Source: Paeniglutamicibacter sulfureus
GTDB taxonomy: Bacteria; Actinomycetota; Actinomycetes; Actinomycetales; Micrococcaceae
Length of the DNA stretch: 64,000 bases
Direction: 5' to 3'
NCBI RefSeq assembly: GCF_039535115.1
Contig: NZ_BAAAWO010000001.1
Coordinates: forward strand, 4,340,001-4,404,000
Under the pieces are notes generated by a model. That model made no database searches. It was given only the letters and a program-made list of their open reading frames with translations, and had not been told where the DNA came from. Positions 35,547-43,723 of this stretch are shown here, in pieces. Position numbers and translations under genes: made by a program. The stretch's first letter is position 1, and each line of letters starts with the position of its first letter.

Positions 35547-36721
35547 GAGGGGTACCTGCGAAGTAGAGCAGCCAATGCCTGGCCACCGCCGATGCACATG
35601 GCGACGATGCCGTACTCCAGGTCGCGTCGTTGCAGATCCATGGACACACGCAGTGTCAGGATGGCTCCGGTGGCACCCACCGGGTGGCCCATGGCGATGG
35701 CACCTCCATAAGGATTGGTGGTTTCGGGATCCAAGCCGGTGTCCCGGATGACGGCGATCGCCTGGGAGGCGAAGGCCTCATTGAGCTCCGTAATCCCGAT
35801 ATCCTTCGGGCTCAATCCGGTTTCGGCAAAGAGTTTTTTGAGCGCCAGTGTCGGTGCGTAACCCATGAGTTCCGGTGACATGGCAGCCGTGCTGACGTGT
35901 TCAATGGTTGCCAAGGCCGATAACCCGCGATCGCGCACCGTGGAGGCCCTACCCAGGACCAGGGCGGCCGCTCCGTCGTTGATGCCCGACGAATTTCCCG
36001 CGGTAACGGAGCCGTTCGGGTCGAAGACCGGTTCAAGCCGAGCCAGCGACTCAATGCTGGTGGAGCTACGGGGATGTTCGTCAGTATCGGGGCATTCGCC
36101 GCCGATGATGCTGTGGTCGAGGATTTCTTGGGCAAAGACCGCTTGGCTGACAGCGGCAGCGGCACGGCGTTGGCTTTCCAGGGCGAACCCGTCCTGCTCT
36201 TGCCGGGAGACATTGAATTTCCGTGCGACGTTTTCCGCGGTGAATCCCATGTGCTTTCCGCTGAACGGATCGGTGAGCATGGCGAGCGTTCCGTCGAGTA
36301 ACTTGCGGTGCCCCAACGTGCGGCCGGAGCGGGAATCGAAGTCCAGAAAAGGCATGTTCGTCATGGATTCATTGCCGCCGGCCACAATGAATTCGCTACC
36401 ACCCCATGACAGTTGTTGTGCCCCTGACCAGACCGCCTGCAACCCGCTTCCGCAGAGCCTGTTCACGTTGAATGCCGGGGTTTCCTCGCCGAGTCCCGCG
36501 CCTATGGCTACTTGCCGTGCATTGTAGGCTTGCGGGCCAACCTGCCCGATGCATCCCATAATGACTTCATCGATTTCGCTGGCCGAAACGCCGCTGCGCT
36601 TAATGGCGGCTTTGACCGATGCTGCACCCAACTCGTGGGTTGCTTTGGCGGAGAAAGAGCCGGCAAAGCGGCCGGTTGCCGTTCTTGCGCCGGCAATGAT
36701 GGCGATTTTTTCGGGCTGCAT
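35543..36721 (-). CDS. Acetyl-CoA acyltransferase (thiolase)
   Basis: Thiolase II-family enzyme, 392 residues, that cleaves 3-ketoacyl-CoA to acetyl-CoA plus a shortened acyl-CoA. Active-site elements are all present: the nucleophile cysteine in NVNRLCGSGLQAV (near residue 91), NEAFASQA, the histidine in GGAIAMGHPVGATGA, and the second cysteine in AMCIGGGQALA. ATG 36721 has AAAGG upstream; the longer frame is rejected. It is coupled to the downstream dehydrogenase. Confidence 0.94.
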   Translation of the reverse strand: MQPEKIAIIAGARTATGRFAGSFSAKATHELGAASVKAAIKRSGVSASEIDEVIMGCIGQVGPQAYNARQVAIGAGLGEETPAFNVNRLCGSGLQAVWSGAQQLSWGGSEFIVAGGNESMTNMPFLDFDSRSGRTLGHRKLLDGTLAMLTDPFSGKHMGFTAENVARKFNVSRQEQDGFALESQRRAAAAVSQAVFAQEILDHSIIGGECPDTDEHPRSSTSIESLARLEPVFDPNGSVTAGNSSGINDGAAALVLGRASTVRDRGLSALATIEHVSTAAMSPELMGYAPTLALKKLFAETGLSPKDIGITELNEAFASQAIAVIRDTGLDPETTNPYGGAIAMGHPVGATGAILTLRVSMDLQRRDLEYGIVAMCIGGGQALAALLRRYPS

Positions 36722-36770
36722 GCTATTGCCTTTCGGTTCTGCGGAGGTGTGATATCGCGTCATTGCCGGT

Positions 36771-37853
36771 CTAGACCAACTGGGTGGCGAATGACTGCGC
36801 CTTGGCCAGCAGCTCCGGGACGCCCTTTTCAAGGGTTGCGGCAAAGGTCTTGTCCTCGGGCCGCTCGCCCTTCAACCACCGGGTATAAATCGCTTCGCAG
36901 AAGATTGAGGACTTCCACAACGCAAGGGCTTGGTACCAAGGCAGGGCGGAGAGATCCAGCGAGATACGTTCCTGGTAACGCTTGATGATGTCCGTCCTGG
37001 CGAAATAGCCGGGTTCCCGGGTGACGGAGGTGAGCTCCATGACCGTGGGTCCTTCGCCCCGCTCTGCGTATGTCGCCAATAGGTAACCCAAGTCGGCCAA
37101 GGGATCACCGAGCGTGGCCATTTCCCAGTCCAAGACCGCAAGCACCGATGGGGTGGGGGAATCCGTGAACATCAGGTTTCCCATCCGGTAATCACCGTGA
37201 ATTAGCGAATGACGCTGGGTGTCCGGAAGGTTGCTTTCAAGCCAAGACCCCAGCGCGGCAACTTGGGGGAGTGAACGCAGCGTATTGACCTCCCAGAGGG
37301 AGGAGAAACGGTCGACTTGCCGCTTCAAGTATCCATCCGGGCGGCCCAAGGTCGACAGAGGGCCGGCCGAAACATCGAGTGAGTGCAACTGCACCAAGGT
37401 ATCCACAGTCTGTTCACTGGTCAGTCGCTTGGACTCGGCGGAAACCAGTTGTCGGGGCGAGTTTCCGGTAATGACTTCACCTTCCAGGAAATCCATCACA
37501 TAGAACGGGACCCCCAGGATAGAGTCGTCGGTGGAACTGGCGACTATGTTCGGCACCGGAAACCCTTCGTTCATGAGCAGTCGTTGGATGCGCGCCTCAC
37601 GCACCATGTCGTGGGTCGAACGCGGCAGGGGAGGGCGGGGGCCGCGGCGCAGGACCAGATCCTCTTTTCCCCGGGTGATTCGGTAGGTCACGTTCGACTG
37701 GCCTTCCCCAATCCGGGACCAGCCCAGCGGCCCGGTTCCTATGCCTTCTGCATCGAGGAACGCTTCGAGTCGGTCCAAGATCAGCAACGGCTGCTGGCCC
37801 TCCCGGCCGTCGAAGGTTTCCACGACGTCCTTGTGCCCGTCCCCGGCGCTCAT
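36771..37853 (-). CDS. APH-family acyl-CoA-linked kinase (LvaA / ACAD11 N-domain-like)
   Basis: The 360-residue protein belongs to the aminoglycoside phosphotransferase fold. It has a Gly-rich loop (IGEGQSNVTYRI), the catalytic loop SLIHGDYRMGNLMF and the metal-binding VLDWEMATLGDPLADLGYL. Members beside acyl-CoA dehydrogenases phosphorylate 4-hydroxyacyl-CoA in the levulinate (lva) pathway, and form the N-terminal half of vertebrate ACAD10/ACAD11. ATG 37853 overlaps the dehydrogenase stop by ATGA. I infer a role in removing a 4-hydroxy group by phosphorylation and elimination. An antibiotic-resistance role is unlikely in this setting. Confidence 0.85.
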   Translation of the reverse strand: MSAGDGHKDVVETFDGREGQQPLLILDRLEAFLDAEGIGTGPLGWSRIGEGQSNVTYRITRGKEDLVLRRGPRPPLPRSTHDMVREARIQRLLMNEGFPVPNIVASSTDDSILGVPFYVMDFLEGEVITGNSPRQLVSAESKRLTSEQTVDTLVQLHSLDVSAGPLSTLGRPDGYLKRQVDRFSSLWEVNTLRSLPQVAALGSWLESNLPDTQRHSLIHGDYRMGNLMFTDSPTPSVLAVLDWEMATLGDPLADLGYLLATYAERGEGPTVMELTSVTREPGYFARTDIIKRYQERISLDLSALPWYQALALWKSSIFCEAIYTRWLKGERPEDKTFAATLEKGVPELLAKAQSFATQLV

Positions 37854-39085
37854 ACGAACACCCGCTGTCGGCTGACGGCGTTTCCACGGAATTCCTCGCC
37901 ATTGGCAACCTCGCGCCGGCGCCGGGAACTGGCACGCCGGGCAATGGCCCATTTGTGCGTCTCATTTGACCCGTCGTAGATCCTGAACGGACGTACCTCG
38001 CTGAGGTACTGGGCCAATGGCAGGCCGTCGGAGACCCCGTCGCCACCGCACAGCTGGATGGCCCTGTCGATAATCCTGAACACGGCTTCGGAGGAATGGA
38101 CCTTGGCAATCGAGGACAGGGCAGATCCTGCCTTCGGGTCGGTTTCCAACAAGTTGGCGGTCTTGGTGATGATGGCGTCGGTCGTTTCGATGTCGATGGC
38201 GGATTCGGCCAGCATGTTCTGTGCGATGCCCAGCTCGCCGATGGTGGAACCGAAAATCTCGCGGGTGTTGGTGCGGTCCAGCACGATGTCTTGCGCGCGC
38301 CTGGCCAATCCGAGCCAGCGCATGCAGTGGGTCAGGCGGGCCGGGCCTAGGCGGACCTGTGCGTACTTGAAACCAAGCCCGACCTCTCCCAAGACCGCTG
38401 AGTCGGGGACCCTGACGTCCTCGAAGTGCAGGTGCGGGTGCCCGCCGACGATGGCCCGATCGATGGTGTGGATTGGCTTGCCGACCGAAACACCCGGGGT
38501 GTCCATGGGCACCAGGAACATGGTGGCGCCGTCCGGGTGCGCGCCGATGTTGGCGGTGCGTGCCATGTAGATGACGAATCCGGCGATTTCGGCCCCACTG
38601 CTGAAACGCTTCTCGCCGTTGAGAATCCACCCGTCGCCGTCCTTGACTGCTTCCGCGTTGAGCGCATGTGGATCGGATCCTGCTCCGGGGTGCGGTTCTG
38701 TCATGCCGAAGCAGGAGCGCGTGGTTCCGGCCGCCAACGGTGCCAAGAACTCTTCCTTTTGTTCGGGCGTGCCGATGAGGTTGAGCATGTGCATGTTGCC
38801 CTCGTCCGGTGCCATGATGTTCAGCACAGCAGGGCCTATTGGCGAATATCCTGCTTCCTGGAAAATGGGGGACCAATGGCGCAACGCAAGGCCGCGGCCG
38901 CCGAATTCCTTCGGGACGTGGGGTGCAAAGATCCCGAGTTCCTTGGCTTCTTCACCGAGGGAAATCCGCAAAGTTTCCTCGAGGCGCTCACCGGGAGCCG
39001 GTTCGTGGGGGGTCACGCGGTTGCGAATGAAATCCCGTGTCTGTGTGCGGAGTTGTTCCACATCCTGGGGCAGTTCAAATGTCAT
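37850..39085 (-). CDS. Acyl-CoA dehydrogenase family protein (LvaC / ACAD11 C-domain-like)
   Basis: FAD-dependent protein of 411 residues with the ACAD arrangement: N-terminal helices, a mid beta-domain containing RSCFGMTEPHPGAGSDPHAL and DGWILNGEKRFSSGAEIAGF, and a C-terminal helical domain ending in LCGGDGVSDGLPLAQYLSEVRPFRIYDGSNETHKW. ACAD10/11-type enzymes keep the fold, and those paired with APH kinases act on phosphorylated 4-hydroxyacyl-CoA rather than doing only simple dehydrogenation. ATG 39085 has AAGGGA upstream. It overlaps the kinase gene, consistent with a two-enzyme partnership. Confidence 0.92.
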   Translation of the reverse strand: MTFELPQDVEQLRTQTRDFIRNRVTPHEPAPGERLEETLRISLGEEAKELGIFAPHVPKEFGGRGLALRHWSPIFQEAGYSPIGPAVLNIMAPDEGNMHMLNLIGTPEQKEEFLAPLAAGTTRSCFGMTEPHPGAGSDPHALNAEAVKDGDGWILNGEKRFSSGAEIAGFVIYMARTANIGAHPDGATMFLVPMDTPGVSVGKPIHTIDRAIVGGHPHLHFEDVRVPDSAVLGEVGLGFKYAQVRLGPARLTHCMRWLGLARRAQDIVLDRTNTREIFGSTIGELGIAQNMLAESAIDIETTDAIITKTANLLETDPKAGSALSSIAKVHSSEAVFRIIDRAIQLCGGDGVSDGLPLAQYLSEVRPFRIYDGSNETHKWAIARRASSRRRREVANGEEFRGNAVSRQRVFV

Positions 39086-39115
39086 GGTTCATTCCCTTGT
39101 CTTGGTCGGGAGGTC

Positions 39116-39889
39116 TTAGGCGGAACCGCCGGCCATGGTCAGGCCGCCGTCCACTGTGAGGTCTTGTCCGGTGATCCATGAGGAGTCCGGGCCCGCGAGG
39201 AATGCTGCGGCCGAGGCAACGTCTTCGGGTACACCGAGCCGTTTCAACGGGTAAGCGGCGACCACGTCGTCTTCCTTCCCCTCGTAGAGGGCGCGGGCGA
39301 ATTGGGTTTTCACCACGCCGGGTGAGATCGAATTGACGCGGATCTCCGGGCCGAGCTCCACAGCGAGGGTGCGGGTCAGATGTCCGACCGCGGCTTTGCT
39401 GATTCCATAGAAACCGATCCCTTCGGACGGGACTGCTCCGGTGACCGAGGAGATATTCACGACCGAGCCCCCGCGGGCACGGAATCCCAGGCGCTCGTCG
39501 CCGACCAATGCCTGTGTCCACGCGAGGGTGCCGAGCACGTTGACGTTGAGGATTTTTGAAGCCGCTTCGAGATCGATGTCCATGAGCGGTCCGTAAACGG
39601 GGTTGATGCCCGCATTGTTGACGAGGATGTCGATGGCACCGAATTCGCGGTGGGCGGTTTCGAGGACTTCACGCTGGTGGGCGGGATCATGGGATTTTCC
39701 GGCGACGGCGATTGCCTTGCCACCGGGAATTTGGGCGGCGGCCTCGTCGAGGGATTCCTGTCCGCGGGCGGTGATGATGACGCCGGCCCCGTCCTGGGCC
39801 AGGCGCGTGGCGATGGCGAGCCCGATACCGCGGCTGGCACCGGTGACAATAGCGAATTTCCCCTCCAAGGGGAGCGAGGTCTCAGGCAT
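39116..39889 (-). CDS. SDR family oxidoreductase (LvaD-like position)
   Basis: Short-chain dehydrogenase of 257 residues with the cofactor motif VTGASRGIGLAIA, NNAGINP, the catalytic serine in NISSVTG, and YGISK as the Tyr/Lys pair. The C-terminal SPGVVKTQFA and WITGQDLTVDGG are typical. The arginine context of the cofactor loop leaves NADPH or NADH open. In the lva operon the SDR interconverts a 4-keto and a 4-hydroxyacyl-CoA. The start is ATG 39889, which overlaps the ligase stop by eight bases; the upstream TTG is not needed. Confidence 0.9.
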   Translation of the reverse strand: MPETSLPLEGKFAIVTGASRGIGLAIATRLAQDGAGVIITARGQESLDEAAAQIPGGKAIAVAGKSHDPAHQREVLETAHREFGAIDILVNNAGINPVYGPLMDIDLEAASKILNVNVLGTLAWTQALVGDERLGFRARGGSVVNISSVTGAVPSEGIGFYGISKAAVGHLTRTLAVELGPEIRVNSISPGVVKTQFARALYEGKEDDVVAAYPLKRLGVPEDVASAAAFLAGPDSSWITGQDLTVDGGLTMAGGSA

Positions 39890-41564
39890 TATCAACTTCT
39901 TGCTTCTCGGGGAGTGAAAGAGTGGTTCGTAGTTGGCGGCGTTGGATTTTGCCGGATTGAGTCTTAGGGAGATCCTCTAAGAAGCGGATGGATCGTGGAT
40001 ATTTGTAGGCGGCTAGGCGTTCCCTGCAATGGGCGATCAGCTCAGCCTCGCTTGTGATCCGGCCTGCTTTCAACGAAACGAAGGCGACTACGGTTTCGCC
40101 GCGATATGCGTCGGGCGCGCCGACCACGGCCGCTTCCATGACCGCGTCGTGTTCGTAAATGGCATCCTCGACCTCACGAGGCCAGACCTTGTAGCCGGAG
40201 GTGTTGATTAGGTCTTTCATACGGTCCACGAGATAGACCCAGCCGGATTCGTCCATGACCGCAACGTCTCCGGTGCGGAGTCTGCCGTTGGGGATGGCCT
40301 GCTCCGTTTCCGCCGGTCTGTTCAGGTATCCCGGTGTCACCGATGGACCGGTGATCTCCAGTTCCCCGGATATTCCCGTGGCAACCTCGTTTCCGTTGTG
40401 GTCGATGACCCGTGCCGTCACGCCCGGCAGCGGGATGCCGATCGAAAGGGTGCCGAATGCCGGGTCGACTGGTGCCTGCAGCCCGGCCGGAACAGCGATG
40501 ATCGCCGATGATGTTTCGGTCATCCCGTACACATTGTGGATGTAGAGCCCGAATCGCTCGTGGAAGCGGGCCACCGTTGCCGGCGGGATCGGGGCGCCGC
40601 CAGAGTATAGGTAGCGAATCGTGCGCAGATCTGCCGACTCTGCCTGCGCCAGTTCGAGGATCCCGTTGAACACCGTGATGGAGCCGATGACCTGGGTGAC
40701 GCCGCGGTGTCGAATGACATCGACAACTGCGCGGGCGGATGGGCGGTTAATGAAGACCAGTTCCCCACCGTAGAGCAGAGTGGTGATGGCACAGGCGACC
40801 GCACCGGTGATATGGAAGAGCGGTGCCACGGCAAGGACCACGTCGTCAGGGCCCAGCCCTTGCCAGTTGGCATAGGATGCTGCAACGGCCAGTGCGTTTC
40901 GATGCGTGCCCACCGAACCCTTCGCGGGGCCGGTGGTGCCTGAGGTGTAGGTCAGCAGAGCCGGTGTGGAAGGTTCCACGGCGATAAAGGCAGGCACACG
41001 ACCCGCGAATTCGTTGATGAGCGAGGAATACTCGCTGACCTCGGTGGGGCTGGGGCTACCGTGGAGCAGTGCCTTGATTTCGGCGGGAATCCGGAGTTCG
41101 AGGTCATTGGTCCCGATTACCCAGACGTCCGGGTTCTCCACCACGTCGTCCAGCACGCGTTCCCGGTCCTCTTCAAGGGCGATGATTCCCACCGTCTGAG
41201 AGTCGTTGACCAGTTTCTGCAGTTCCCGTCCCTTGTACATCGGGTTGAGCACCAGCACCGTAGCGCCCGACTTCCAGATCGCAAGCATACTGATTGCAAA
41301 CTGCGGAATATTCTGCAGATAGATACCCACAACATCCCCGGGGCCGACCCCTCGGGCCTGGAAGGCACATGCCAGGGAATTTGCAACAGCATCGAACTGG
41401 GAAACAGAGAACGCTCCCTCGAAGTAGGAGACGGCAACGGCGTCCGGTGATCGTTCCACGCGACGGTCCCACTCGGCACAAATGGTCCCGAGAACAGTGT
41501 GGACGTCGGCGTCAACCCACTCCGGGTAGAGCTGAGTCCAAGGGGATTCCGTGGTTTCTCGCAT
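39882..41564 (-). CDS. AMP-dependent acyl-CoA synthetase
   Basis: ATP-dependent carboxylic acid:CoA ligase of 560 residues, first gene of the operon. Motifs include LLTYTSGTTGPAKGS (P-loop), the acyl pocket around NVYGMTETSSAI, LRTGDVAVMDESGWVYLVDR, and the C-terminal catalytic lysine in PKTQSGKIQRRQL. Sequence length and motif spacing fit medium or branched-chain acid activation. ATG 41564 has GGAGGAA upstream. It is preceded by an operator-like palindrome and the divergent TetR gene. It would activate the imported acid. Confidence 0.94.
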   Translation of the reverse strand: MRETTESPWTQLYPEWVDADVHTVLGTICAEWDRRVERSPDAVAVSYFEGAFSVSQFDAVANSLACAFQARGVGPGDVVGIYLQNIPQFAISMLAIWKSGATVLVLNPMYKGRELQKLVNDSQTVGIIALEEDRERVLDDVVENPDVWVIGTNDLELRIPAEIKALLHGSPSPTEVSEYSSLINEFAGRVPAFIAVEPSTPALLTYTSGTTGPAKGSVGTHRNALAVAASYANWQGLGPDDVVLAVAPLFHITGAVACAITTLLYGGELVFINRPSARAVVDVIRHRGVTQVIGSITVFNGILELAQAESADLRTIRYLYSGGAPIPPATVARFHERFGLYIHNVYGMTETSSAIIAVPAGLQAPVDPAFGTLSIGIPLPGVTARVIDHNGNEVATGISGELEITGPSVTPGYLNRPAETEQAIPNGRLRTGDVAVMDESGWVYLVDRMKDLINTSGYKVWPREVEDAIYEHDAVMEAAVVGAPDAYRGETVVAFVSLKAGRITSEAELIAHCRERLAAYKYPRSIRFLEDLPKTQSGKIQRRQLRTTLSLPEKQEVDNA

Positions 41565-41596
41565 CGAATCATTCCTCCGTCATTTCCAAGATGACA

Positions 41597-41614
41597 ACCG
41601 AGCGCTCGCTCGGT
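41597..41614. promoter_or_regulatory. TetR-type operator palindrome ACCGAGCGCTCGCTCGGT
   Basis: ACCGAGCG (41597-41604) and CGCTCGGT (41607-41614) form a perfect 8+8 inverted repeat around CT. It sits between the divergent ligase and TetR starts and is centred about 40 bases upstream of the ligase. This is the natural binding site for the adjacent regulator. Confidence 0.7.
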
Positions 41615-41707
41615 AAGCTTCAATGTAATGTGGATCACGTACCGCGTCAAGTGATTGCCTGACAAAGGTTTTTTCATGCGAAACCCCGGGAAATTGAGAG
41701 GAATGCA

Positions 41708-42340
41708 GTGAGCGTAGCGCAGCACCCCCCAGTGCAGGACATGGAGATTGCCAACTGGCGTGACTTTGGAGAGGCGGAATTAGGTCCCATTTTGTCCGGA
41801 GCACTGGGCTGCTTTATGGAAAATGGCTACCACGGTACGACCATCAGGAAGATCGCGGATTCGTCCGGCCTTTCCGTTCCCGGGGTTTACCACCACTTCA
41901 GCTCTAAGCATTCAATCCTTGACGAGCTGGACCGAACCGCAATGCATGAACTATGGGTCCGTTCCCAGGCCGCCCTGGATGACGGTCCACGTGACGTGCT
42001 TTCAAGATTTGACCGCTTAATTGAATGCCTGGTTCTTTTCCATGCGTACAGGCGCGAAGTCGCCTTCATCTCGTTCAGTGAAATCCGCAGCCTCGAGGGT
42101 GCCGCTCGGTTAGAACATCTTTCAGCTCGCAGTAGGCAGCAGAAACTGTTGACCGATTTGGTGCTCGAAGGGTGCGACACAGGAATATTTGTGAATGAAT
42201 TTCCTCGTGAAGCTGCCCGGGCCATCACCAACATTTGTGTCGGCGTTTCCCAGTGGTACCGAGGCACTGGTGAACTAACGCCCCGTGAGATTGCCAAGCG
42301 GTATGTGTCCCTTTGCCGGAAAACCGTTGGGGCAAACTAG
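41708..42340 (+). CDS. TetR family transcriptional regulator
   Basis: The 210-residue regulator has an N-terminal helix-turn-helix (ENGYHGTTIRKIADSSGLSVPGVYHHFSSKHSILDEL), in which GVYHHFSSK is the recognition helix plus the usual aromatic core. An all-helical ligand-binding domain follows. GTG 41708 has GAGAGGAA upstream. It is divergent from the acid-degradation operon and separated from it by a perfect palindrome, so it very likely represses that operon and itself. The likely inducer is an acyl-CoA or the free acid (inference from context). Confidence 0.9.
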   Translation: MSVAQHPPVQDMEIANWRDFGEAELGPILSGALGCFMENGYHGTTIRKIADSSGLSVPGVYHHFSSKHSILDELDRTAMHELWVRSQAALDDGPRDVLSRFDRLIECLVLFHAYRREVAFISFSEIRSLEGAARLEHLSARSRQQKLLTDLVLEGCDTGIFVNEFPREAARAITNICVGVSQWYRGTGELTPREIAKRYVSLCRKTVGAN

Positions 42341-42759
42341 CAATTTGAATGTACGTAGCCCATCCACGCGAGTCTTCATTATCTTGCTGTAGACGGGTCT
42401 TACATCGGCGAGGGCCCCCTAGTCTGGGGTACCAATAGGGGTTCCTGCCCGAGGTCAAGCGGCACCCTCGACCCCCCCAGAAACACCGGTGCCGGACAGC
42501 CGCTCGGCACCACTCGCCATGAGATCATTCTGGTGGGCGACGGCGCTGCAGCAGCGTGCCGCCGCGGCACTGGGAGACGGAATGGATTGCTGAGGCATGG
42601 TTTCGGTGCCATTTTCCCACCCTGCTGGAAGCACCCGGCAGACCTGGTCTCTCACAAAACATCGGCCTGATTTCAGGGACGGCTTCAGCTAGCAGCAAAC
42701 GACAACTGGCGGCCGCCCCGTTGTCCGGGGCGGCCGCCAGTCTCAGTGCGCTGTTGGCG
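42341..42759. other. Intergenic region between TetR and DJ-1/PfpI genes
   Basis: No supported gene. Its right end holds a perfect 16-bp hairpin (next entry). Nothing else stands out. Confidence 0.4.
42705..42741. terminator. 16-bp perfect GC-rich hairpin
   Basis: ACTGGCGGCCGCCCCG (42705-42720) pairs exactly with 42726-42741 around TTGTC. It lies 19 bases past the stop of the minus-strand DJ-1/PfpI gene. Confidence 0.7.
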
Positions 42760-43539
42760 TCAGTGCTCCGTGTGTGCGTCGGCTGCTTTCTTGGCTGCCT
42801 TTTCTGCGTCCTTCTCAGCACGCAGCGCATCGGCCTCGTCATGCTCGGCGGCCTTCTCCTGATGGATGACCTCGGCCAGAAGCTTCTCCATTTCCTTGGC
42901 CACGCCGGCAGCGGAGGCCGGGTTCTGGCCGGTCACCAGGCGTTCGTCCACCACTACGTTTTCCGCCCAGACGCCCGCGGATACGTGGGTGGCACCCTGT
43001 TCCTCCAGCCGGTCTGCCAGGAAGAATGGGATGACCTTGTCCTTCTCTGCGGCAACCTCTTCGTCGTTGGTAAAGGCAGCCACCCTTCGGCCTTCGACGA
43101 GGCGAAGCCCGTTCTGCAGTTCCACGTTCACCAAGCCTGCTGGTCCGTGGCAGACCGCGCCGACCACTCCGCCCGTGTTGTAGACGCTGGCCACCAGGTT
43201 CTGCAGGCCCTCGCTGTCCGGGAAGTCCCACATGGTGCCGTGGCCTCCCACGAGGTACACCGCGTCGTACTGGTCGGGATCGACGACGTCGACCCGGGCC
43301 GTGTTGTAGAGGCCGGCGCGGGTGGTCTCGTCTTCCGTGAAGGCAACCTGGATGGGATCTTCGGAGTCCACCGTGTCGCGCGGAGGCTGTCCGCCCTGGA
43401 TGGACGCGAAGTCGACGAAATGCCCGGAGTCCTTGAAGACCTTCCAGGGATGTGCAGCCTCGGCCACGTTGTAGCCGGTCTTCTCTCCTGTATTGCCGAT
43501 CTCGGAAACGCTGGTAAGTACCATGAGGATTTTCTTCAT
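42760..43539 (-). CDS. DJ-1/PfpI (class I glutamine amidotransferase-like) protein
   Basis: The 259-residue product is an Hsp31/DJ-1-type protein. It has LVGGHGTMWDFPDS and the nucleophile elbow with cysteine in VGAVCHGPAGLVN. A long Ala/Glu/Lys-rich helical tail (KAAEHDEADALRAEKDAEKAAKK) is unusual. Relatives act as glyoxalase III, deglycase or stress chaperones. ATG 43539 has AGGAG upstream. The upstream permease runs the same way but about 185 bases apart. Confidence 0.85.
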   Translation of the reverse strand: MKKILMVLTSVSEIGNTGEKTGYNVAEAAHPWKVFKDSGHFVDFASIQGGQPPRDTVDSEDPIQVAFTEDETTRAGLYNTARVDVVDPDQYDAVYLVGGHGTMWDFPDSEGLQNLVASVYNTGGVVGAVCHGPAGLVNVELQNGLRLVEGRRVAAFTNDEEVAAEKDKVIPFFLADRLEEQGATHVSAGVWAENVVVDERLVTGQNPASAAGVAKEMEKLLAEVIHQEKAAEHDEADALRAEKDAEKAAKKAADAHTEH

Positions 43540-43723
43540 GAAGTGCTCCTTTCGTCCACTTCCCACCCTAGGCGAGTGCCCGACAACATGGCTAGCCGAA
43601 TGCAGGGCCGCCCGTGGGATCTGCGCCGCCGCGAACTTTGAATACGGCACATATTCAAATGTCGGATACGCGATGCCCCGGTAGTTCGGTGGGGGATAGG
43701 TCGGCGAAATGCTGCTCCGTGGC

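Noticed and set aside
36771..37853. Aminoglycoside resistance gene
   Set aside because: The fold is APH-like, but the operon and pairing with an acyl-CoA dehydrogenase point to acyl-CoA metabolism.
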